Source: Zoroaster sp. YZ-2022
Taxonomy: Eukaryota; Echinodermata; Asteroidea; Forcipulatida; Zoroasteridae
Length of the DNA: 64,000 nt
Assembly (NCBI GenBank): GCA_029582265.1
Contig: CM055819.1
Location: forward strand, 33,487,288 to 33,551,287
Reading direction: 5' to 3'
Within the stretch, counting starts at the first letter, position 1; each line of letters opens with the position of its first letter. The notes under the pieces are model-generated. The model saw only the letters and a program-made list of their open reading frames with translations. It searched no databases and was not told the DNA's origin. Position numbers and translations under genes: made by a program. This document shows, in pieces, positions 56,630 through 64,000 of the stretch.

Positions 56630-59602
56630 AACTAGATGGAAGTGTTTGTGATATTACAAACACATAGGTGTTCGAGTTTTGTCAGGTCAGTGATGATGAC
56701 GTCAGAATGTTTTTTTAAGAAACTTTGCATTATTATTTTTTTTTCATATTAAAGAGTACCCTGGAAAAAGTCCATTTCAATGATTTGAACTTAATCACAT
56801 GATTTATTTTTGAAAAAACAGTTCAAATGTGAAAAACAACTGTTCTGCTACATAAGGGTCAATTTTGATACCGAAATTCTTTGAGAGAAGGCATTTATTT
56901 CTTTGGCGAGTTTTTACAACCCGTTTTCATGTAGTTCCAGATACGAATTGTGATTTTGACGAAACCGTCGTCCTCGCTAATAATGTACGATTTTGAAAAT
57001 ATTTTTTTAATATTAAACTTTGACTTCCGGTTTGGACAGGAAGTAAAGGTCAAATTGGGGTCACCTTTGTGTAAATATGTATTGACAATTAACAATCTAA
57101 ACAATGGTGGAAAGATTGTGAATTTACCCCTTGTGGTTGTTGAGATATGATTTTTTTAATATTAAACTTTGACTTCCGGACAGGAAGTAAAGGTCAAATT
57201 GGGGGTCATGTTTTTGTAAATATTTTTGAAAATTAACAATCTGTACATTGGTGCAAAAAACTGTGAATGTACCTCTTTATTGTGGTTGTTGAGATGATTT
57301 TTAAAAATATTAAACTTTGACTTCCGGTTTGGACAGGAAGTAAGGTCAAATTGGGGTCACCTTTTTGTAAATATTTTTTGACAATTAACGACCTGTACAA
57401 TGGTACAAAAATTGTGAATTTAACTCTTGTGGTTGTTGAAATATGATTTTTTTAAATATTAAACTTTGACTTCCGGTTTGGACAGGAAGTAAGGTCAAAT
57501 TGGGGTCACCTTTTTGTAAATATTTTTGACAATTAACGATCTGTACAATGGTACAAAAATTGTGAATTTAACTCTTGTGGTTGTTGAGATATGATTTTTT
57601 TAAATATTAAACTTTGACTTCCGGTTTGGACAGGAAGTAAGGTCAAATTGGGGTCATCTTTGTGTAAATATTTTTTGACACAATTAACTATACAATGGTG
57701 CAAACAATGAATTTACCTCTTGTGGTTGTTGAGATGATTTTAAATATTAAATTTTACCGGTTTGGGACAGGAAGTATCAAATTGGGGTCACCTTTTGTAA
57801 ATATTTGTTGACAATTAAGGACCTGTACAATGGTACAAAAATGTGAATTTTCCTCTTGTGGTTGTTGAAATATGATTGTTTTAAATATTAAACTGACTTC
57901 AGTTTTGGAAACATAAGGTCAAATTACCTTGTGTAAATATTTTTCGACAATTAACAATCTATACAATGGTGCAAAAAATGTGAATTTACCTCTTGTGGTT
58001 GTTGAGATATGATTGTTTAAATATTAAACTTTGACTTCCGGTTTGGACAGGAAGTAAGGTCAAATTGGGGTCACCTTTTTGTAAATATTTGTTGACAATT
58101 AAGGACCTGTACAATGGTACAAAAATTGTGAATTTTCCTCTTGTGGTTGTTGAAATATGATTGTTTTAAATATTAAACTTTGACTTCCGGTTTGGACAGG
58201 AAGTAAGGTCAAATTGGGGTCACCTTTGTGTAAATATTTTTCGACAATTAACAATCTATACAATGGTGCAAAAAATGTGAATTTACCTCTTGTGGTTGTT
58301 GAGATATGATTGTTTAAATATTAAACTTTGACTTCCAGTTTGGACAGGAAGTAAGGTCAAATTGGGGTCACCTTTTTGTAAATATTTTTGACAATTAACG
58401 ATCTGTACAATGGTACAACAATTTTGAATTTACCTCTTGTGGTTGTTGAGATATGATTTTTTTTAAATATTAAATTTTGACTTTCGGATTGGACAGGAAG
58501 TAAGGTCAAATTGGGGTCACCTTTTTATAAATATTTTTTTACAATTAACGATCTGTACAATGGTGCAAAAATTTTGAATTTACCTCTTGTGGTTGTTGAG
58601 ATATGATTTTTTTAAATATTAAACTTTGACTTCCGGTTTGGACAGGAAGTAAGGTCAAATTGGGGTCACTCACAACTCGTGTTTCATCTGCTTGTTAAGT
58701 TCTAAGTACATGCCAAGTTTCAAGTTCATGTGAAGTTTGCAAGTATGTGTTTGTTACCGGACAGTTACTGGGGAGAAGAAGTAAAACTAGAGATTCAGAG
58801 TTTGTCTCGACACAAACTCTAGGTGTTCGGGAGGATGTAAGGTCAAATTGGGGTCAACTTTGTTTAAATATTTTGTGACAATTAACGATCTGTACAATGG
58901 TGCAAAAATATTATTAATTTACTCTTGTGGTTGCTGAGATATGATCTTTTTAAATATTAAAATTTTGACTTCCGGTTTGGTCAGGAAGTAAGGTCAAATT
59001 GGGGTCATCTTTTTGTAAATATCTTTTGACAATTAACGGTCTGTACAATGGTATAAAAATTTTGAATTTACCTGTTTTGGTTGTTGAGATATGATTTTTT
59101 AAATATTAAACTTTAACTTCCGGTTTGGACAGGAATTAAGGTCAAATTGGGGTCACCTTTGTGTAAATATTTTTCGACAATTAACAATCTATACAATGGT
59201 GCAAAAATGTCAATTTACTACTTGTGGTTGTTGATATATGATTTTTTTAAATATTAAATTTTGACTTCCGGTTTGGACAGGATGTAAGGTCAAATTGGGG
59301 TCACCTTTTTGTAAATATTTTTTGACAATTCACGATCTGTACAATGGTGCAAAAACTGTGAATTTACCTCTTGTGGTTGTTGAGATATGATTTTTTGTAT
59401 ATATTAACCTTTGACTTCCGGTTTGGACAGGAAGTAAAGGTAAAATTGGGGTCACCTTTTTGTAAATATTATTTGACAATTAACGATCTGTACAATGGTG
59501 AAAGAATTGTGAATTTATCTTGTGTGGTTGTTGAGATATGATTTTTTTTATTATTAAACTTTGACTTCCGGTTTGGACAGGAAAAGGTAAATTTGGGGTA
59601 AA
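56630..59602. repeat. Satellite array, about 149-bp unit, about 17 or more copies, cut by the gap
   Basis: The unit is (aaactttgacttccggtttg, gacaggaagtaaggtcaaat, tggggtcacctttttgtaaa, ttgacaattaacgatctgta, caatggtgcaaaaattgtga, cctcttgtggttgttgagat). acttccgg lies at 57023, 57172, 57320 and 57469. A different block at 58670-58840 (tttgtctcgacacaaactct, aggtgttcgg) interrupts the array and resembles the array's left border at about 56635-56690. The array runs into the N gap. Confidence 0.92.
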
Positions 59603-60102
59603 NNNNNNNNNNNNNNNNNNNNNNNNNNNNNNNNNNNNNNNNNNNNNNNNNNNNNNNNNNNNNNNNNNNNNNNNNNNNNNNNNNNNNNNNNNNNNNNNNN
59701 NNNNNNNNNNNNNNNNNNNNNNNNNNNNNNNNNNNNNNNNNNNNNNNNNNNNNNNNNNNNNNNNNNNNNNNNNNNNNNNNNNNNNNNNNNNNNNNNNNNN
59801 NNNNNNNNNNNNNNNNNNNNNNNNNNNNNNNNNNNNNNNNNNNNNNNNNNNNNNNNNNNNNNNNNNNNNNNNNNNNNNNNNNNNNNNNNNNNNNNNNNNN
59901 NNNNNNNNNNNNNNNNNNNNNNNNNNNNNNNNNNNNNNNNNNNNNNNNNNNNNNNNNNNNNNNNNNNNNNNNNNNNNNNNNNNNNNNNNNNNNNNNNNNN
60001 NNNNNNNNNNNNNNNNNNNNNNNNNNNNNNNNNNNNNNNNNNNNNNNNNNNNNNNNNNNNNNNNNNNNNNNNNNNNNNNNNNNNNNNNNNNNNNNNNNNN
60101 NN
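59603..60102. other. Assembly gap, 500 N
   Basis: Exactly 500 N, so probably a fixed-size scaffold gap of unknown true length. Open frames running through it are artefacts. Confidence 1.
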
Positions 60103-60363
60103 TAACTTATTGTAAATACAGTTCTCAAACCATGAACTTTGGTGTGTAATTTCCAACATTGCAATACTTATGGCCAGTAATGATGATACATTACACCCTG
60201 CTTTTAGCACTTTCAAGCCCCTATACACAATTGGTAATCTTGAAAAACATAAATGATCAAAGTTTTACTTACTTGGTGTAAAGTTAACAATGTTATAAAA
60301 CCAAAAATCTCTCTAAATATTTCTAATAAAATTAGTGAAATAATTTCCAAAATTAAACCTTAA

Positions 60364-60676
60364 CCCTAACCCTCCAGGGTATTTTGGCTAGAAACCCTGC
60401 CAGACGCATCAGATTGCATCGTTTGTCAAAGTGACTTGGCTGCCAGTGCAGCAAAATCCATCAGGTCACAAATCTCAAGGCCGAACTGCCCTCAGAGTCT
60501 GTGGTCACCAAACGCAGCAGGATACACAACCTCTGGCATTGTTCAATGGGACCAGCTCTCAATAGCCTCAGACTTGGCTGTTATGCTTATACTGGGAAAG
60601 CTGACAGCCTGGGAATGCATCAAAAGTGCCAGACTTTTCCACCTGATGCACTGTGCTGCATCTGGCAGGGTTAGGG
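60364..60676. mobile_element. TTAA-flanked MITE, 313 bp, absent from copy A
   Basis: CCCTAACCCTCCAGGGTATT to CTGGCAGGGTTAGGG with TTAA at 60360-60363 and 60677-60680. In copy A the site near 25473 is an unbroken single TTAA. Near-twin of 17364-17665. Confidence 0.92.
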
Positions 60677-61019
60677 TTAAGAAAGATATTCCACATTGGA
60701 ATGAATACAGACAATCTGGATTTTCACTATTTTATCGTTAAAGACACAATGCTGAAACTAAGCTGAAACTTTCACAGGTTGGTTTTTACACAATATTGAT
60801 TCTTATATATTATGGATGCATTTCACATTATTTTCCACCCAGTGTATGCAGCTGCTTTGAAGAAGCTTGTTGCCAAGTTCATGAGTAAGTTTTATTCCAT
60901 CAATCCAAGTAATAATGTTGCATTCCCTGTTTTAGTCTCTTGTATGAACTCGGTCTTTGTTCACATTGTGTGAGTCTGGTGTGCTTTACAGATTCTGTAT
61001 TCTGTACTGCCATTGTATG

Positions 61020-61252
61020 ATACAGGCTGGGTGGTGTAATTAACGGGTCCAATTTCTCAGAGGGCACTATAGGGGGCACTGGGGGAACTACAAGGGGGAC
61101 ACAAAGGGGGACACTAGGCTACCACTTTTTCTAGGGGTGCCATGTCAATCACTTGAATCCTGAAGTCTTAAAAAGGACCTATTTTTTCAAAATTCTGAAT
61201 GGGGGCCCAGACCTCGGCTGGGGGCACGTTCCCCATAGTTCACGCCATCTGA
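61020..61252. mobile_element. Copy-B version of the short hAT element
   Basis: Inverted counterpart of 23641-23877 with point changes and an altered end (ggtggtgtaattaacgggtc). Confidence 0.8.
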
Positions 61253-61348
61253 TGATACATGCCAATGAATGGGCAATGATCATCCCCAGAAAATTTTTCA
61301 ATAACAAAAAAATGAAACACCGTTTTTCTGTAAAGGAAGGTACATTAA

Positions 61349-62700
61349 CCCTCCTATAGGTTTAACACTCAAAGACACTCAAAAGATTGTGGTGTCTCTT
61401 CTTAACCCATTGACTTTTGTGCAGTGCACTCAAATAAATGCAAGGACATGTGGCTAGGATAGGTCAAACCAAAACCACTCGACAGTACATACACATGTGT
61501 GACTCTGTGGTTTGACCTATTGGCAATGCAACCAAAAATACTCTAAGGCCGCGTTCACACTTGATCCGGCAAGGGCGATCAAAGGAGGATCAGATCCTGC
61601 AAGGGCGATCAAAGGGCGATCAACAGCTAGTGAATGAAACAGGATGCGATCCTCAGGATCTCGATCCTCCTTTTGATCCCCTTTATTGCGGGATCAAAGG
61701 AGGCGATCTGGATCCTGCAAGGTGGATCAAAAACAGTGGTGTGGAAGCATACGCGCAGGATATCAGAACCCGCAAATTTGACCCACCGACTTCCGGTCTA
61801 ATCAAACAGATCACTGAGCGCCCTTGAGTTGAAAAAAATAAACCGCGAAAGCTTTGTAAACAACCAGTGTTGGGTTGGCGCAATGATGGGAGCGTCCTCA
61901 CTTATTACACTGGTTTCCAAACCACGCAACACAGCATTTCAGTGCAAAAGAAACATTACACGATTTGAATGGTGCTTGGCATTTGGTATCCCTGTTCTGC
62001 ATGCAACAACACGTGCGTGACGAACCACATGCTTCGACCATTTCGACCACTTGACCATTTTCTGCACCCTCATGCATCGACCAGTTTCCTTCTCATCAGG
62101 CTTTTCGTGTTTTTTTTACTCGCCAATAATGGTTACACGGTTTTCATTAGTATTTGAAAATCATTTTTGTATATCCATATTTTGTATTTTCTTTGTCGCA
62201 GTATTATAGTACACTTAAGGTTTGTAGTACATGGTGGTTGTTCACGTTATTTCTTACGATATGGGCAAAACTGTATTTATTGAGAGAAAAATCAAACGAC
62301 TAACGGTGTGAAGTGAGTCGGTCGAATCTGTGTGTCCTGGTAAAGATTGTTTAGCGAACGAAGCATAAGCTAAGATGGCGGGCATGTATACACCGAACGC
62401 GGGCACGCGTGTGCCTGGCGTGTGCAAAAGCACAATCAATGACGCTGCTACCAGTTGACCTTGTCATCGTCACACGAGGCAGTGTGGAACTTCCGTTGAA
62501 CCGACGGTCGGGCTAGGGGGATCAATGCACCATCCAGATTCTAAGTGTGAATGCCGTCCGCGTCAGTTTATCGCTTGCTGCAGGATCCTGATCCTCCGTT
62601 GATCGCCCCTTGCCGGATCTAGTGTGAAACGGTCTCAAGTGAGTGTCTGTGGGTGCCGTGTCTGACTGGGCCCAGAATTTTCAGCATGGGCATAGAGGGT
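61349..62700. mobile_element. Copy-B TTAA MITE, split by another element
   Basis: Counterpart of 23298-23549: CCCTCCTATAGG at left with TTAA (61345-61348), and GCATGGGCATAGAGGG at right, where the flanking TTAA is now TTAC. The 61547-62635 element lies inside. Confidence 0.8.
61547..62635. mobile_element. DNA transposon without recognised transposase, 1,089 bp, absent from copy A
   Basis: The ends GGCCGCGTTCACACTTGATC and (reversed) AGACCGTTTCACACTAGATC continue as inverted repeats of about 55 bp (ggcaagggcgatcaa...ggatcctgca). The flanks read TAA at left and CAA at right, while copy A has a single TAA at the matching site, so the target duplication is TAA with one change (or TA). TAA targets with GG ends fit PIF/Harbinger, but this is inference. 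Short frames inside are not recognised. Confidence 0.8.
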
Positions 62701-62756
62701 TACAAAGGTGTTGGAAAGTCCAAAATGATAAAATTGTTGAATGAAATTGATTAATT

Positions 62757-63150
62757 AAAGCTTGGGCGATATCAATTTTGTTCATTCACAATATATCGGC
62801 AAACATATCATCGCGATTTCTCGGGATAGTATCAATATTTAATATTGATTATTTTTTTTTCGATTCATGCATGATTGCTTTAGAGCCGATAACCTGTCAG
62901 GTACCCTCTACAAGCATCACACATCACAATGTCCGTAAATTCGTTGCATAGTGTATATGTACTTCTGAAGCGGCCACAAATGTAGTTCGCTTTTGTTTGT
63001 CACTTCCGAAAGCTGAAGACTGTTCTAATTTTGTTTCCATGGAATTTCTTACTTGACTCAACAAATGCAGTGATTTTTTTTTTTATCACGTATATCACAT
63101 ATCTTTTTAATCGCTGATATCTCGATGTTATCGTGTTATTGCCAAAGCTT
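62757..63150. mobile_element. Copy-B version of the diverged hAT element
   Basis: Inverted counterpart of 22883-23243 (gcttgggcgatatcaatttt at left, ttatcgtgttattgccaaag at right). Confidence 0.65.
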
Positions 63151-63641
63151 ACTGTAAATTTTACTGTAGCAGCAGTGTAATGTAGCATAATAACGTCAAT
63201 CAAAATATGATTTTGTCTGACTTGCAATAATTTCTAAGAAAAATGAAAATGATTGCCGCTAACTTTAAGTTCCCACTCTGAATGAGATCAATCTGAGATC
63301 AATACAAACTCTTTTAGACGAATGTTGTGATAACTTCAAATTTGAAACTTTCAACAGGTTGGTTGTTTAAAGGGAACAACATCGTCATCGACAGTGGCAT
63401 GGAATCAGAGTGCTAGCTTTCAGATTAACTCAGTGACTGGAAAATAATACCCCACATTATAAAAGCGATCATATTACTGTTTCTCTTCTGCATTGTAAAT
63501 GAGCCAGTAATTTTCAGATCGATATAAATTACATCTTATTAACTAAGACACTGATTCCATGGTCCGAAAGTCTGCTTTGATCATGACGATTACTTCAACC
63601 TTTTAATTATTGTGCAACTGATAAATGACCATGAAGATTAC

Positions 63642-63845
63642 CATAGTTGTTCCATAGACTGGAAGAATCCATCTTAATCTCCCAGAAGTGTTGACCCTCG
63701 GACATCGTGGTTTGGGCAGTCCTCGTGCTGCTGCAGTTCCACAGCTGTAGTCTTGATGAAAACATACCTGTGTCCCCTTTTATGCCCTGTGCACGTGGAC
63801 ACAGGCTTCTGACATTTCGGACCTCGCTCCAAATCCACTCTTGTC
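63642..63845 (-). pseudogene. SPSB3: Broken copy of SPSB3 exon 2
   Basis: Reads QEWIWSE, then shifts frame, later SEGQHFWEIKMDSS. Ten extra bases in several small indels compared with 22228-22421, and the acceptor AG has become TTGG (ccacttggg). Either a dead duplicate or an error-rich second haplotype. Confidence 0.85.
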
Positions 63846-63962
63846 CCAAGTGGAAATTGAAAGAAGAAATACCAAACTTGTTTATTCACTCCATCCAGAA
63901 ATATGTTTTTAAGGGAATGTCGACAAAACTACTTCTTTATGAGTATGCTGCTTCTTTGAATT

Positions 63963-64000
63963 AACCCTAACCCCTAGATATTTTGGCTAAGAACCTTCCT
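63963..64000. mobile_element. TTAA MITE cut by the window edge
   Basis: attaaccctaacccctagat then attttggctaagaacc: inverted counterpart of the right end of 21905-22106, continuing beyond the window. Confidence 0.7.

Larger units (their letters stand above)
60103..64000 (-). repeat. Copy B: inverted copy of 22070-25723
   Basis: Read on the minus strand, it follows the plus strand of 22070-25723 from the end of the window to the gap. Differences: a TTAA MITE gained (60364-60676), a 1.1-kb element gained (61547-62635), the LINE absent, and many small indels. Confidence 0.9.

Noticed and set aside
57000..59602. CRISPR-like regular repeat array
   Set aside because: Units of about 149 bp repeat over their full length with no unique spacers, in a eukaryotic context; it is a satellite.
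59469..60228. Two long minus-strand frames of over 220 codons
   Set aside because: They run through the 500-N gap and have no real coding content.
60436..60741. 101-codon plus-strand frame
   Set aside because: It lies almost entirely in a TTAA MITE and has a twin frame at 17436-17663 in the sister MITE.

Overview
This window is animal nuclear DNA: spliced genes with long introns, very low coding density and a dense mix of transposons. The gene families, the abundance of short non-autonomous DNA transposons and tRNA-derived SINEs, and a foldback element of the type classically described in sea urchins (TU elements) suggest a marine invertebrate deuterostome, most likely an echinoderm or hemichordate. 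That taxonomic call is an inference. The text looks like a draft assembly: there is a 500-N gap at 59603-60102, and many coding exons carry single-base frameshifts at homopolymers.

Three host genes can be rebuilt by joining exons across splice sites. (1) About 633-4585, minus: the extracellular part of a natriuretic-peptide-receptor-like membrane guanylyl cyclase, from signal peptide to juxtamembrane region. It runs off the left edge and contains several frameshifts. (2) 15177-29389, plus: SPSB3, a SPRY-domain SOCS-box adaptor, in four exons with consistent phases. Its last coding stretch and stop codon lie in a SINE. (3) 34909-54701, minus: a MUS81-partner endonuclease subunit of the EME1/EME2 family in about 13 exons. 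The first four exons and the last two are clean, while the exons from about 37.6 to 49.8 kb are frame-shifted. SPSB3 and the EME gene face each other tail to tail. From memory, human SPSB3 and EME2 are neighbours in the same arrangement at 16p13.3, so this may be old conserved synteny.

Most of the rest is mobile DNA. Several elements have readable ends and target-site duplications. They include a 6,966-bp foldback element (7749-14714) with a 9-bp duplication, a 50-bp perfect palindrome with an 8-bp duplication (14755-14804), at least four hAT-type elements with 8-bp duplications, several TTAA-flanked CCCT-ended MITEs (piggyBac-like), TA-flanked mariner-like MITEs, a 5'-truncated LINE with a 9-bp duplication, a decayed Tc1 transposase, SINEs and retroelement ends with hammerhead-like structure. 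Tandem arrays occur at about 5.3, 48.7, 56.2 and 56.9-59.6 kb.

The right end (60103-64000) is an inverted copy of 22070-25723, including a broken copy of SPSB3 exon 2. The two copies differ by three clean transposon insertions, giving natural filled and empty sites. Because the copy starts at the N gap, it may be a misplaced alternative haplotype rather than a true duplication. A stretch at about 39.9-45.0 kb has abnormal homopolymer content and looks like poor consensus.
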